Shown: positions 26,509 to 35,788, counted from the stretch's first letter. The stretch is DNA of 64,000 nt from Alphaproteobacteria bacterium (GCA_016125425.1 WGLT01000003.1:203532-267531), one strand, 5' to 3'. A program made the numbers and translations. Notes: generated by a model from the letters alone, not told the origin.

Positions 26509-27501
26509 ATGTCCGAGGCGGCGCAACCGCTGCGGGTGATCTTGGCGCAACCGCGCGGTTTTTGCGCGGGCGTAGAACGGGCGATCGACATCGTCGAACG
26601 CGCGCTCGAGAAGTACGGCGCGCCGGTCTATGTCCGCCACGAGATCGTGCATAACAAGCGTGTCGTCGACACGCTGAAAGCCCGCGGCGCGATTTTCGTG
26701 GAAGAGGTCGATGAAATCCCCGAGGGCGCCGTGACCATCTTTTCCGCCCATGGCGTTTCTAAGAAGGTCGAGGACGGCGCGGAGCTGCGAACCCTGGACG
26801 TCATCGACGCCACCTGTCCCCTCGTCACCAAGGTCCACAAGGAAGGCCGACGCTATGCGGAGCGCGGCTACGACATCGTACTGATCGGCCATCTCGGCCA
26901 TCCGGAAGTCGAAGGCACGCTCGGCCAGATCCCGGGCACGGTGCATGTCCTCAGCGAGCCGCATGAGGTCGCGGCGCTCGAAGTCGCCGATCCTGAACGG
27001 GTCGCATTCGTCACGCAGACGACGCTCTCCGTGAACGACACCAAAGACGTTATCGCCGCCTTGCGCGAGCGCTTTCCGAAGATCGTCGGACCAGATACGC
27101 GCGACATCTGCTACGCGACTCAGAACCGCCAGACAGCCGTAATCGAGATGGCCAAGAAAGTCGATCTGTTGATCGTTGTCGGCGCCAACAATTCATCGAA
27201 TTCGAACCGATTGCGCGAAATCGGCGAGAATTTCGGCGTGCCGAGCTATTTGATCGAAGACGCGACCATGCTTGATCCGGCTTGGTTCGACGGCGTGAAA
27301 ACAGTCGGCGTTACGGCCGGCGCCTCGGCGCCGGAGACGCTTGTTCAGGAGGCGATCGTCCGCATCCGGGAATTCCGCTCGCTTACGGTCGAGACGCTGG
27401 ACGGCGTCGAGGAGAATGTTCACTTCAAATTGCCGCGTGAGCTCGCAGATGTGCCGCGTCCGAAAGATGCGATGGACGCCTGGGCGACCGAGAGCGCCTG
27501 A
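26509..27501 (+). CDS. ispH: 4-hydroxy-3-methylbut-2-enyl diphosphate reductase IspH
   Basis: IspH makes IPP and DMAPP in the last step of the MEP pathway using a 4Fe-4S cluster. Starting at the ATG at 26509, the 330-aa product has the three cluster ligands Cys19 ([10 protein letters not shown]), Cys103 ([11 protein letters not shown]) and Cys201 ([10 protein letters not shown]), the catalytic region [10 protein letters not shown], and GASAPE at the C-terminal substrate pocket. The in-frame sequence upstream is Arg-rich and not part of the family. It lies 35 bp before hpnH on the same strand, joining the MEP pathway to hopanoid synthesis. Confidence 0.96.
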   Translation: MSEAAQPLRVILAQPRGFCAGVERAIDIVERALEKYGAPVYVRHEIVHNKRVVDTLKARGAIFVEEVDEIPEGAVTIFSAHGVSKKVEDGAELRTLDVIDATCPLVTKVHKEGRRYAERGYDIVLIGHLGHPEVEGTLGQIPGTVHVLSEPHEVAALEVADPERVAFVTQTTLSVNDTKDVIAALRERFPKIVGPDTRDICYATQNRQTAVIEMAKKVDLLIVVGANNSSNSNRLREIGENFGVPSYLIEDATMLDPAWFDGVKTVGVTAGASAPETLVQEAIVRIREFRSLTVETLDGVEENVHFKLPRELADVPRPKDAMDAWATESA

Positions 27502-27536
27502 GCGCGCGGCGGCTGAACAGAGTACGGGAGAATTGA

Positions 27537-28691
27537 ATGGGAGTATCGCTTCATCAGCAATTGCGGGTCGGCGGTTATGTGCTCAAGCAGACGCTGATGG
27601 GGCGCAAGCGTTATCCGCTTGTCCTGTTTCTTGAGCCGCTTTTCCGCTGCAATCTCGCCTGTCCCGGATGCGGCAAGATCGATTATCCGGCTCCGATCCT
27701 CAACAAGCGCCTCTCGGTGCAGGAATGCCTCGATGCCGTCGATGAATGCGGCGCGCCGGTCGTCGCCATTCCGGGAGGCGAACCGCTGATTCACAAGGAT
27801 ATCGGCGAGATCGTCGCCGGCATCGTCAAGCGCAAGAAGTTTGTTTCGCTCTGCACGAACGCGCTTTTGCTTGAGAAAAAACTGCACCTCTTCAAGCCGT
27901 CGCCATTCCTGTTTTTCTCTGTCCATCTCGATGGTCTCGAAGAAGAACATGATCGCGCCGTTAATCAGAAGGGCACATTCAAGATTGCGGTCAAAGCGAT
28001 AAAGGCCGCGCAGGACAAAGGCTTCCAGGTCAATGTCAACGCGACGATCTTCGACAATATGACCGCAAAGCAGGTCGCGGATTATCTCGATTTCGCGACC
28101 GATCTGGGCTGCAACATTTCGATCTCGCCGGGTTACGCCTATGAGCGCGCCGAGGACAAGGAACATTTCCTGTCACGCGAAAAGACGAAGAATCTCTTCC
28201 GCGACGTCTTCCGAATCGGGAAGGAACGCGGGCGCCAATGGAATCTGTCGCATTCGACCCTGTTCCTGGATTTTCTTGCGGGCAATCAGGAATACCACTG
28301 CACGCCCTGGGGCTCTCCGACACGCAATGTCTTTGGTTGGCAGAAGCCCTGCTATCTCCTCGGCGAAGGCTATGTGAAAACCTTTAAGGAGTTGATGGAG
28401 ACGACCGACTGGGATCAGTACGGCACCGGCAAATATGAAAAATGCTCGAACTGCATGGCCCATTGCGGTTATGAGCCGACGGCCGCGATGGATGCGGTGA
28501 AGAATCCGCTGAAGGTCTTCAGGCTCTCGAACATGTTCAAGATTAAGACCGAGGGTCCGATGGCCCCGGAAATCGACCTGTCGAAGGCGCGCAAGGCGGT
28601 CGACCTCCACGACAAGATCGTCGCGGAGGAAATGTCAAAGATCGAGGCTGAAAAGAAGCCGGCGAAAGAGCCCGCCCAGGCTATTGCGTAG
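27537..28691 (+). CDS. hpnH: Adenosyl-hopene transferase HpnH (radical SAM)
   Basis: HpnH adds the adenosyl C5 side chain to diploptene, the first step towards bacteriohopanepolyols. The 384-aa protein has an N-terminal radical SAM cluster motif Cys38-x3-Cys42-x2-Cys45 (RCNLACPGCGK), GGEPL, and a C-terminal Cys pair (EKCSNCMAHCGYEP). It overlaps the 3' end of hpnG on the other strand by 57 bp and follows ispH closely. Length and motifs match the family well. Confidence 0.95.
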   Translation: MGVSLHQQLRVGGYVLKQTLMGRKRYPLVLFLEPLFRCNLACPGCGKIDYPAPILNKRLSVQECLDAVDECGAPVVAIPGGEPLIHKDIGEIVAGIVKRKKFVSLCTNALLLEKKLHLFKPSPFLFFSVHLDGLEEEHDRAVNQKGTFKIAVKAIKAAQDKGFQVNVNATIFDNMTAKQVADYLDFATDLGCNISISPGYAYERAEDKEHFLSREKTKNLFRDVFRIGKERGRQWNLSHSTLFLDFLAGNQEYHCTPWGSPTRNVFGWQKPCYLLGEGYVKTFKELMETTDWDQYGTGKYEKCSNCMAHCGYEPTAAMDAVKNPLKVFRLSNMFKIKTEGPMAPEIDLSKARKAVDLHDKIVAEEMSKIEAEKKPAKEPAQAIA

Positions 28692-29336
28692 ACTTTTTAA
28701 CGCCGTTTCCGAATCCGAACCGAGTTGCAGCAGCGCCGGCAATTGCGCCGGCGCTTTCGCGCATTTCCACAGCACCGAAAGCGTTCGCGTCGAGCCGTCT
28801 GGAGCGACCGCATTAAGCGCGGCAGGCGGCAAGGCGCGCGAGGCCGGATCGGCGATAGCCCGGATCGCCGCGAAAGGAACGCCAGCGGCGCGCGCCGCAC
28901 GCGCCGCGCCGTGGCTCTCCATATCGACCGCGCTTGCGCCGTAGCGTTCGAAGAGCATGGCCTTTTCACGCGCGGATGCAACGATTTCGTCCGATCCGAA
29001 AATAATCGCGCGCGGCGTTGGAACCTCAGTGCCGGCTGCTTCCAGCGATGCGATCAGATTGGCGCTCGCGGCGTACTCGCTGCCGCTCCTCGTGCGGATA
29101 GCAGAGCCCAGAATAATGTCGCCGCTCACAAGATCCGGCGCCAGACCGCCGGATACGCCGACGGAGAGGATTGCTGCCGCGCTCTCGCAACACAGGCCAC
29201 GCGCCAATTCCTCAGCACGTTCTGCGCTTGCGCCAGAAACGGCGATTCGAATTTTCTCTGCCGGCGCACACGCCCGCACGACGGCCGCTTCCGACTTTAA
29301 GCCGCAGATGACGGCGATGAACTGGTTTGCGCTCAC
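28635..29336 (-). CDS. hpnG: Hopanoid-associated nucleosidase/phosphorylase HpnG
   Basis: This 233-aa member of the purine nucleoside phosphorylase superfamily removes adenine from adenosylhopane, the step after HpnH. It has FIAVICGLKSEAA at the N-terminus, SVGVSGGLAPDL, and VDMESHGAARAARAAGVPFAAIRAIADP, which contains the Met-Glu ribose-binding motif and a catalytic Asp. It ends with a C-terminal extension in the 57-bp overlap with convergent hpnH. Function is assigned from motif and neighbours. Confidence 0.9.
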   Translation of the reverse strand: MSANQFIAVICGLKSEAAVVRACAPAEKIRIAVSGASAERAEELARGLCCESAAAILSVGVSGGLAPDLVSGDIILGSAIRTRSGSEYAASANLIASLEAAGTEVPTPRAIIFGSDEIVASAREKAMLFERYGASAVDMESHGAARAARAAGVPFAAIRAIADPASRALPPAALNAVAPDGSTRTLSVLWKCAKAPAQLPALLQLGSDSETALKSLRNSLGGLFRRLLFSLDL

Positions 29337-29405
29337 GCGCGGATTTTAGTGCGAATGGCGGACGCCGAACAGCGCCGATACGAGAAGCGATGCTGACGAG
29401 CCACG

Positions 29406-30686
29406 TTAGGCGCTTCCTCCTGTTCGCGTCCAAACAATCTCGGCCGCACGATCCCCCGACCTGATCGAACCTTCGATCGTCGCTGGAACGCCCGTGTTCG
29501 TGTAATCGCCGGCGAGGAGCAGATTGGCGTAGCGCGTTTCAGGATGCAGCCGTTTGGCCGCGCCTTCAGGCGACTGATCGGGCGTCGCGCGCCGTTCGCG
29601 AATGACCCGCACGGCTTCATAAGGCATATCGCCGAGCTCCAGCGCAATCTGCGTTTCGCGCCAGAGATCCTCCACCACTTGCGCATTCGGAACCTCGTCC
29701 ATGCCGATCGCATGACTGGCTGAAACGGTGAGGCTCACAATGTCGTCGCGAACAAAAGCCCATTGCGCATCCGATGCGACCATGCCGATGAACGGCGAAT
29801 CCCCAAGCGCGGTTTTCGGAACGGGGGACGGCGTCCGATAATGCACGTTAAGGATCGAGGCGCTGTCGTCCGGCGGGTCGAGCTCAGGCAAAAGCTGTCT
29901 CAGGCGTGAGGGCGGCACCGCCAGGATGACATGGTCATCGACGCCGACATCTACGCTGTTTTCAGGAAACTCGAGCCCGCCGACGCGACCATCCTGAAAC
30001 CAGAGATTTTTCAGCCGCGCATTGAAATGGACAGTCGCGCCGCGGCCCCTCAAATACGAGATGGCCGGGTCTACAAAGGCCGCCCCCAACCCTTTCCGGG
30101 CGGCGAGCGGACGGCAGGCCTTACCGCCCAACGCAAAGGTCTCACGGATGACTGACCATAATAGCTTCGCTTGTCCGGTCGCCGGCGTCGTGTTGAGGAC
30201 GGCGAGCGTCAGCGGCTCCCAGAAGCGCGCGTAAAGCACGCTTTTGTCATCGACCACTTCCGCAACGGTCTGCCGGCGATTTGCGAGCGCGATTTTCGCT
30301 GCTTTGACGTAGTCGAACGTGTGCGACCCCGGGACACGCGCATGCTTGTTGAGGACCCAGGTCGGAATAAGCCCGTCATTAATCTTAACGCGCCAGCGTT
30401 CGCCCGACCTGATGTCGACAAAGGGATATTCAGCGGCGGAAGGTCCCGTCAGCGCGTCGCTTGATCCAATCCTTTTCAGGTAGTCGAGCGCATGGCGATT
30501 GCCCGACATGATGAGGTGATTGCCGTTGTCGATTACACGGTCAAGCGTCTTGTCGTAGAATGACCTGCACCGTCCTCCCGCATGGCCCGCAGCATCAAAC
30601 AGCGTGACTTTCACGCCTCGCTCAGCAAGGCGCGTCGCCGCAGAAAGACCGGATAAGCCGGCGCCGACGATGAAGGCTTCGCCCAT
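29406..30686 (-). CDS. hpnE: Hydroxysqualene dehydroxylase HpnE (FAD-dependent)
   Basis: HpnE reduces hydroxysqualene to squalene. The 426-aa flavoprotein begins with a Rossmann FAD motif (GAGLSGLSAATRLAERG) followed by GGRCRSF, as in phytoene-desaturase-type enzymes. It ends with LLLAGDYTNTGVPATIEGSIRSG, the C-terminal FAD contact. It is the last gene of the hpnC-hpnD-oxygenase-hpnE unit, 6 bp after the oxygenase. A 69-bp gap separates it from the start of hpnG on the same strand. Confidence 0.93.
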   Translation of the reverse strand: MGEAFIVGAGLSGLSAATRLAERGVKVTLFDAAGHAGGRCRSFYDKTLDRVIDNGNHLIMSGNRHALDYLKRIGSSDALTGPSAAEYPFVDIRSGERWRVKINDGLIPTWVLNKHARVPGSHTFDYVKAAKIALANRRQTVAEVVDDKSVLYARFWEPLTLAVLNTTPATGQAKLLWSVIRETFALGGKACRPLAARKGLGAAFVDPAISYLRGRGATVHFNARLKNLWFQDGRVGGLEFPENSVDVGVDDHVILAVPPSRLRQLLPELDPPDDSASILNVHYRTPSPVPKTALGDSPFIGMVASDAQWAFVRDDIVSLTVSASHAIGMDEVPNAQVVEDLWRETQIALELGDMPYEAVRVIRERRATPDQSPEGAAKRLHPETRYANLLLAGDYTNTGVPATIEGSIRSGDRAAEIVWTRTGGSA

Positions 30687-30692
30687 AAATGA

Positions 30693-31361
30693 TCACAGTC
30701 TGATGAAGGACGAGGGCTTATCCTGCTGTACGCGGTTCGATCCTTTTGCTGTCCCCCAGGAGGCGACAACATAGGAAACGCCGCTTGTCACCGGCTTCGT
30801 CTCCACTACGTAGCGATGATCGGACGGAAAAGCGACGAGAAGTCCGGTCACCGGATTCATCCCGAAGTCGAAATTCGGAAAATAGAGCTGACCGCCCTCG
30901 AAATTCTCGTTGAGAAACAGAACCAGGCTGTAATCGCGATTGGCGTTGCGCCGCCAAGTCCTGTTTTCAGCGTCCCAGCTCTCTGCGTCAGCGTGCGGCG
31001 CTTGGCCGGAGCCGGCGCGATATCGTAGCAGCATCGGCGCTTCAAAACCTTCGATTTGAACATTGTAATGCTGGGATACCAGTCCGGCGAAAGCGTGGCG
31101 CATGAGCGCGCCCATATTCACAGATTGCGAGTCGATGCTGCTGCTCCGGGCGCCTTGCCCGTTACCTGACAGCTTGCTTTCGCATTCGGCGACATATTTT
31201 GCGCAAAGGTCGATCGGAAGGAATTGACGTATCGCCACCACGCCCGGCGGGGCTGCGCCAAGCGCCATCATCATCCCAACAGGTTGCTCCGGGCAGAACC
31301 CCGCCCAGTTCGCCGGCTCGAGAGGCCCTCCGACGACCAGTCCCTTTTCGTCAAATTCCAC
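30693..31361 (-). CDS. 2-oxoglutarate/Fe(II)-dependent oxygenase embedded in the hpn operon
   Basis: This 222-aa protein has a prolyl-4-hydroxylase-like double-stranded beta-helix. The iron ligands are His123-x-Asp125 (APHADAES) and His182 (PSDHRYVV), with LVLFLNENFEGGQLYFP between them. The 2-oxoglutarate-binding Arg usually found after this His (SGxRY) is replaced: the segment reads SGVSY, leaving Lys189 (ETKPV) as a possible substitute. It lies 2 bp after hpnD and 6 bp before hpnE, so it must be cotranscribed with squalene synthesis genes. Substrate unknown; a hopanoid or squalene intermediate is a reasonable hypothesis. Confidence 0.82.
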   Translation of the reverse strand: MEFDEKGLVVGGPLEPANWAGFCPEQPVGMMMALGAAPPGVVAIRQFLPIDLCAKYVAECESKLSGNGQGARSSSIDSQSVNMGALMRHAFAGLVSQHYNVQIEGFEAPMLLRYRAGSGQAPHADAESWDAENRTWRRNANRDYSLVLFLNENFEGGQLYFPNFDFGMNPVTGLLVAFPSDHRYVVETKPVTSGVSYVVASWGTAKGSNRVQQDKPSSFIRL

Positions 31362-31363
31362 GA

Positions 31364-32239
31364 TCAGACTTCCTTTAGCTTAGGTGCGAAAAACCATCGT
31401 GCGGAGATCGCAGCCTTCTCAATGCGCGAGAGCGAAGGACGCGCACCCAAGTCCCATCCGCCCTGGCTTATTTTGAGCAAATAGGCCTCGTAAACGCCCA
31501 TCATCAACAGCGCCGGTCGAAGTATACGCCAATCGAGCGAAGAGAGCGCAGCGCGCGCTTCGGCGAATTTGCCGGCCGCCACTGCGCCGAGCTCGCGGCC
31601 GATCTCCGGCAGCGCGGGCGACGCCAATAGCGCGTCCGGCGTCAGCGGCGCGCCGTGCTTCACGAGAAGCTCGCGCGGCAGGTAAAGTCGGCCGATGGCG
31701 GCGTCCTCGGCGACATCCCGGAGAATATTGGTGAGCTGCAAGGCGTCAGCGAGCGCGAGGGCGAAGCGATCCGACGCTTCGCCGCGAGGCGCGCCGAACA
31801 CCGGCATGGACAGCATGCCGACCGAACCCGCAACGCGGCGCGTGTAAGCAAAGAGCGTCGACATGGGCGGGGCTACGATCGGACCTTCCGCATCCATCTC
31901 CATGCCTTCGATCATCAGAAGGAATTCCTTCTTCGGAAGATCGAACGCCTGTACGGCGGGCAGAAGCGCCGCGCCCGTCGGGGTTTCCGGCCCGCCGTCG
32001 AACAGACGGTCGATTTCAGCGCGCCAGTCAGTGAGTCCGCGCCGCTTTACGGCGAGCGGCGCGTCATCGTCCGCGATGTCGTCAACCTCACGACAGAAGG
32101 CGTAGATTGCATGCATCGCCTCGCGGCGCGGTTTCGACAAAATTCGCATCCCTGCCGCAAAAGAGGTGCCTGAGCGCTTGACCGTCGCTTCGGCGTGCGC
32201 GCGCGCGTCTTCCAGCGAAGGCAATGCCGAGGCGCTCAT
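31364..32239 (-). CDS. hpnD: Presqualene diphosphate synthase HpnD
   Basis: HpnD joins two farnesyl diphosphates into presqualene diphosphate. The 291-aa squalene/phytoene synthase fold has the first Asp-rich motif in CREVDDIADDDAP and the second in LTNILRDVAEDAAIGRLYLP, both intact. It starts inside the hpnC stop (ATGA). Assigned as HpnD rather than HpnC from the DxxAD pattern and YLP motif typical of phytoene-synthase-like members. Confidence 0.93.
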   Translation of the reverse strand: MSASALPSLEDARAHAEATVKRSGTSFAAGMRILSKPRREAMHAIYAFCREVDDIADDDAPLAVKRRGLTDWRAEIDRLFDGGPETPTGAALLPAVQAFDLPKKEFLLMIEGMEMDAEGPIVAPPMSTLFAYTRRVAGSVGMLSMPVFGAPRGEASDRFALALADALQLTNILRDVAEDAAIGRLYLPRELLVKHGAPLTPDALLASPALPEIGRELGAVAAGKFAEARAALSSLDWRILRPALLMMGVYEAYLLKISQGGWDLGARPSLSRIEKAAISARWFFAPKLKEV

Positions 32240-33135
32240 TTCGGCGCGCCCCGGCCCGCTGAGAAAAAGCCGGAAATCGCCCCTCGAAAGCCCGCCGACA
32301 CGAAGTCAAACTTTGCAAGCGCGACCCGGCTCGCCAGCGGATCTCCTCTGCGCAACAGAATGATCAGCCGCGCGGCGAGATTGACGATCACCGCCGATTC
32401 CATCGCGAGACTTCTGGAATTCAGCGCTGCAGGCAATGCTCGCGCGTCCTTCATTAACGTTTCGCAACCTGTCAGCATGCGGTCGATTACCCGTCGCAGA
32501 GGCGGGGTGAGCGCGCTTTTGTCGAGATCTTCGATGGCGCCGCCTTCTTCGGCAAGCCAGTCGCCAATGACGTACACGCGGTCGAGATTGCGCCGGTCAT
32601 CGCCGCAATCCTGAAGATGATTGACGATTTGAAGAACCGTACAGAGCGCATCTGAATATCTGTAGGCGGACTTATCCTCGCCGTGCAGGTCAAGAAGATA
32701 GCGTCCGACGGGATTGGCCGAGAGCGCGCAATAGCCGAGGAGTTCCTTCCAGGTCTTGTAGCGGAGCTTCACCGCGTCCTGGAGGAAGGCGGCGATAAGG
32801 TCCGAGCCGTGCTGCGTGGTCACCCCCGTCTCAGCCATACTGGCGCGCAGCGCAGCCGCCTTTTCATAGCCGGCCAGCTCAGACTCTCCCTTCAGAACGG
32901 CGTCAAACCCTTTGAGACGACGGATTTTTTCGTCTGCCGACAAGCTTCCATTATCGGCCACGTCATCGATCGCTCTCGCGAAAGCGTAAAAGGTCGCCAC
33001 ATGCGGACGAAGCCGTCTGGGCAGCAGAAAAGAGCCGACGGGGAAATTCTCATCCCCCGCGCCTTTGCCTGAGGGCGTTTCGGCTGCGCCCTGCGCGCCG
33101 AGCGCCTGTTCTGATGCCTTCACGGTCGCCGTCAT
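32236..33135 (-). CDS. hpnC: Hydroxysqualene synthase HpnC
   Basis: HpnC converts presqualene diphosphate to hydroxysqualene. The protein (about 299 residues from the ATG at 33135, MTATVKASEQ) belongs to the squalene/phytoene synthase fold: NFPVGSFLLPRRLRPHVATFYAFAR, Asp-rich FARAIDDVADNG, and QIVNHLQDCGDDRRNLDRVY. An in-frame extension to 33210 is possible but lies in the promoter gap shared with hpnB. It heads the unit hpnC-hpnD-oxygenase-hpnE. Confidence 0.92.
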   Translation of the reverse strand: MTATVKASEQALGAQGAAETPSGKGAGDENFPVGSFLLPRRLRPHVATFYAFARAIDDVADNGSLSADEKIRRLKGFDAVLKGESELAGYEKAAALRASMAETGVTTQHGSDLIAAFLQDAVKLRYKTWKELLGYCALSANPVGRYLLDLHGEDKSAYRYSDALCTVLQIVNHLQDCGDDRRNLDRVYVIGDWLAEEGGAIEDLDKSALTPPLRRVIDRMLTGCETLMKDARALPAALNSRSLAMESAVIVNLAARLIILLRRGDPLASRVALAKFDFVSAGFRGAISGFFSAGRGAPK

Positions 33136-33225
33136 GGCGAGACCTTTACGGCTTTTCCCGCAGGCTGCAAACCGCCGTCCGGGAAGGCTTGGCGCGAGGC
33201 TCAGCCTCACCTAGAGCGGCTTGTC

Positions 33226-34389
33226 ATGACCTTGAATTTCATCGCCGTCCTGTCGCTCGCCCTTTGGCTCTATCTCCTGCTCGGCCGGGGATTTTACTGG
33301 CGGGCGCGCGAAAGGCTGGGCGAGGCGCCCGCGCCCGCACGCTGGCCGGAGGTCGTCGCGGTTATCCCGGCGCGCGACGAAGCGAACGTAATCGCAAGCT
33401 CGATCGCCTCGCATATGGCGACCGACTATCCAGGCGCTTTCACGGTCGTGCTCGTCGACGACGGGTCGGAAGACGGCACCGCAGCGATCGCGCGCGCCGC
33501 GGCGGCCGACGCCCCTCGCCGGCTGGAGATCGTTCCGGGCGCGCCTCTTGAACCTGGCTGGACCGGAAAACTCTGGGCGATGCAGCAGGGAATCGCTCGC
33601 GCGAGGACCTTGGCCCCGCAGGCGCGCTATCTCCTCCTCACGGACGCCGATATTGTCCATGCGCCGTCCGCGCTGCGCCGCCTCATCGCCAAAGCCGAAG
33701 CGGAAAACCTCGCCCTCGTCTCTTTGATGGCGCGGCTCGACGATCGCGGCCTATGGGGCTCGCTCCTCATCCCGGCTTTCGTCTATTTCTTCCAGCAACT
33801 CTACCCATTTCCCCTAGTCAACCGGCCGCAACGCCCGGAAGCGGCCGCGGCAGGCGGCTGCATGGTCGTGCGCCGCGACGCGCTCGAAGCGGCGGGCGGG
33901 GTCGAGGCGATATGCGGGCGTTTGATCGATGATTGCGCCCTCGCCGCGCTCATCAAGAACGCCCGGACGCCGTCGCCGCGCCGCATCTGGATTGGTCTCG
34001 CGGACCGCGAAGTCGAAAGCCGGCGCGACAATCGGCGGCTGTCATCGATCTGGAACATGGTCGCCCGCACCGCTTTCGAGCAGCTGCGACATTCGACGAG
34101 GTTTCTTCTCGGCGCCGCGATCGGGATGACTCTGCTCTATCTTGCGCCGCTTGCCGTCATTTTCTCATTCCCGTTGCACCGCAATGCGTATGCGTTCGCG
34201 CTCGCAGCATCGGCATACGGAATAATGACGTTAACCTATCTGCCTACGATCAGGCTCTATGGCGCGCCGGCCTGGAAGGCGGCCCTGCTGCCGGTCGCCG
34301 GCTTATTCTACCTGTTAATGACGTTGTCCTCCGCATGCCGATACTGGCGCGGCGCGGGCGGAATGTGGAAGGGTCGGAGCTATGCATGA
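33226..34389 (+). CDS. hpnB: Hopene-associated glycosyltransferase HpnB
   Basis: This 387-aa family 2 glycosyltransferase has one N-terminal membrane helix (about 4-20) and three C-terminal helices. The GT-A core shows VVAVIPARDEANVIASSI, VLVDDGSEDGTAAIAR, the DxD-like LLLTDADIVHAP, and GRLIDDCALAALIK. HpnB is a regular hopanoid-cluster member, but its acceptor is not established. It is divergent from hpnC, sharing a 90-bp region. Confidence 0.88.
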   Translation: MTLNFIAVLSLALWLYLLLGRGFYWRARERLGEAPAPARWPEVVAVIPARDEANVIASSIASHMATDYPGAFTVVLVDDGSEDGTAAIARAAAADAPRRLEIVPGAPLEPGWTGKLWAMQQGIARARTLAPQARYLLLTDADIVHAPSALRRLIAKAEAENLALVSLMARLDDRGLWGSLLIPAFVYFFQQLYPFPLVNRPQRPEAAAAGGCMVVRRDALEAAGGVEAICGRLIDDCALAALIKNARTPSPRRIWIGLADREVESRRDNRRLSSIWNMVARTAFEQLRHSTRFLLGAAIGMTLLYLAPLAVIFSFPLHRNAYAFALAASAYGIMTLTYLPTIRLYGAPAWKAALLPVAGLFYLLMTLSSACRYWRGAGGMWKGRSYA

Positions 34390-34535
34390 CGCGGCGCGAA
34401 ACCGCAGGCGGATATTCTCTGCACGGGAGAATCCCGCTTCGTCCCTTACGAGATGATATCACAGAAATTTTGAATTTTCCTGACGAAGTGATAATGTTCG
34501 CCCGGGTGACTGGTGCGCGTCAGGGAGGGGCCTCG

Positions 34536-34808
34536 ATGTTTCTGCTCAGTTTCCGTAGGTTCATCGCGCCTACGGTGATCAAGTTTTTTTACTATCTCGG
34601 TCTTTTGGTGACCGTTTTGGGCGGACTGGGCACGATCGTTTACGGGTTGACGGAAATCAGCGAACTCGGCTTTCCGCAAGCGATGACTTATGTCGTCGGC
34701 GCGTTGATCGGTACGCCGATCATCATTCTTCTGATGCGGTTCTCGACAGAGATGTGGCTCGTTCTATTTGAAATGAACGACCGTCTCGGACAAATCCGCG
34801 ACAAATAG
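34536..34808 (+). CDS. DUF4282-type small membrane protein
   Basis: The 90-aa product starts MFLLSFRRFIAPTVIKFFYYLG after a CAGGGAGGGG Shine-Dalgarno. It has two membrane helices (about 17-38 and 50-70), then a conserved end, MRFSTEMWLVLFEMNDRLGQIRD. This matches DUF4282 and the paralogue at 59200-59493 (FCEIYIVLFGMYDRLGDIK). The gene is 8 bp from the end of convergent hpnA. Role unknown. Confidence 0.82.
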   Translation: MFLLSFRRFIAPTVIKFFYYLGLLVTVLGGLGTIVYGLTEISELGFPQAMTYVVGALIGTPIIILLMRFSTEMWLVLFEMNDRLGQIRDK

Positions 34809-34816
34809 GACTTCGG

Positions 34817-35788
34817 TCAAACCAGCAGGCCTTTGCGCTCAAACCACTTGAGCGCAGCGACAAGAGCGTCTTCGAAAGAAGACGCCGTCCATCCGAGCTC
34901 CCGTCGCGCCTTCTCGCTTGAAAACGTAACCGGGCGGCCTGCGATACGCACGCCCGTCAGCGGCGCCCTGGGCGCGGCCCCCGTAATGCGCGCAAGGCCG
35001 GATTCGGCGAGCGCGGCGGCGAACGCGACTTTATATGGAATTTTCGTCTTCGGCATCAACCGTCCGCTAAGCGCCTCCAGTCGATCGAGCAGCGCGCGCA
35101 TGGCGATGTTTTCTCCGCCGAGAATGTAACGCTGGCCTCTCCGGCCGCGATCGCGCAAGGCGATAAAGCCGTCAGCAAGGCTATCGACAGCGACGAAATT
35201 CAGCATGCAGTCGATAAAAGCGGGCGTGCGACCATTGACGAAGTCGAGGATCATGCGCGTCGGCGGGGTCAGGCGGCTATCGCCCGCGCCCAGCGGTTCG
35301 GTCGGAATCGCAATGACGGCGTCGAGGCCGTCCAGCACGGCCGCTTCGACGGCGCGGTCGGCCCGAAGCTTCGATAAGGGATATGCGCCGAGCATATCGG
35401 CCTCGTCCGGCCGCGACATTTCATCGATCACACCGCCCCACGTGCGCCGGCCGATCAGCACTGTCGGACTAGAGCAGTGCACGAAACGGCGGACGCCCTC
35501 GGTCTTTGCAGCGGCAAGCATGACCTGCGTTCCAACGCGGTTCGTCTGGTCGAATGATTTAGGTTTCGCTGACCACAATTGCGGATTGCCCGCAATATGA
35601 AAAACCGTGTCGACGCCGGCGCAGGCGCGTCGTGCTGTATTCTCATCCGTGACAGATCCCTGGATATCGTCTTGCGACGTCGGGGCCGCCAAGTCGAGAA
35701 CGCGAACGCGCTCGCCGCGTTCTTTCAACCTTTGAACGAGGCGGCCGCCTATAAATCCGGCGCCGCCCGTCACCAGAGAGAGCGTCAC
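34817..35788 (-). CDS. hpnA: Hopanoid-associated sugar epimerase HpnA
   Basis: This 323-aa extended short-chain dehydrogenase/NAD-dependent epimerase has the N-terminal TGGAGFIGGRL, the FVHCSSPTVL strand with catalytic Ser, and the catalytic GAYPLSKLRAD (YxxxK). The family is tied to hopanoid glycolipids. Its start overlaps the stop of the beta-propeller lipoprotein gene (ATGA), so it is translated with the sulfotransferase unit. Confidence 0.9.
   Translation of the reverse strand: MTLSLVTGGAGFIGGRLVQRLKERGERVRVLDLAAPTSQDDIQGSVTDENTARRACAGVDTVFHIAGNPQLWSAKPKSFDQTNRVGTQVMLAAAKTEGVRRFVHCSSPTVLIGRRTWGGVIDEMSRPDEADMLGAYPLSKLRADRAVEAAVLDGLDAVIAIPTEPLGAGDSRLTPPTRMILDFVNGRTPAFIDCMLNFVAVDSLADGFIALRDRGRRGQRYILGGENIAMRALLDRLEALSGRLMPKTKIPYKVAFAAALAESGLARITGAAPRAPLTGVRIAGRPVTFSSEKARRELGWTASSFEDALVAALKWFERKGLLV

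Noticed and set aside
28732..28755. 9-bp hairpin 41 bp after hpnH as a terminator
   Set aside because: It lies in the hpnG coding region and is not followed by a T-run, so it may be only codon-driven.
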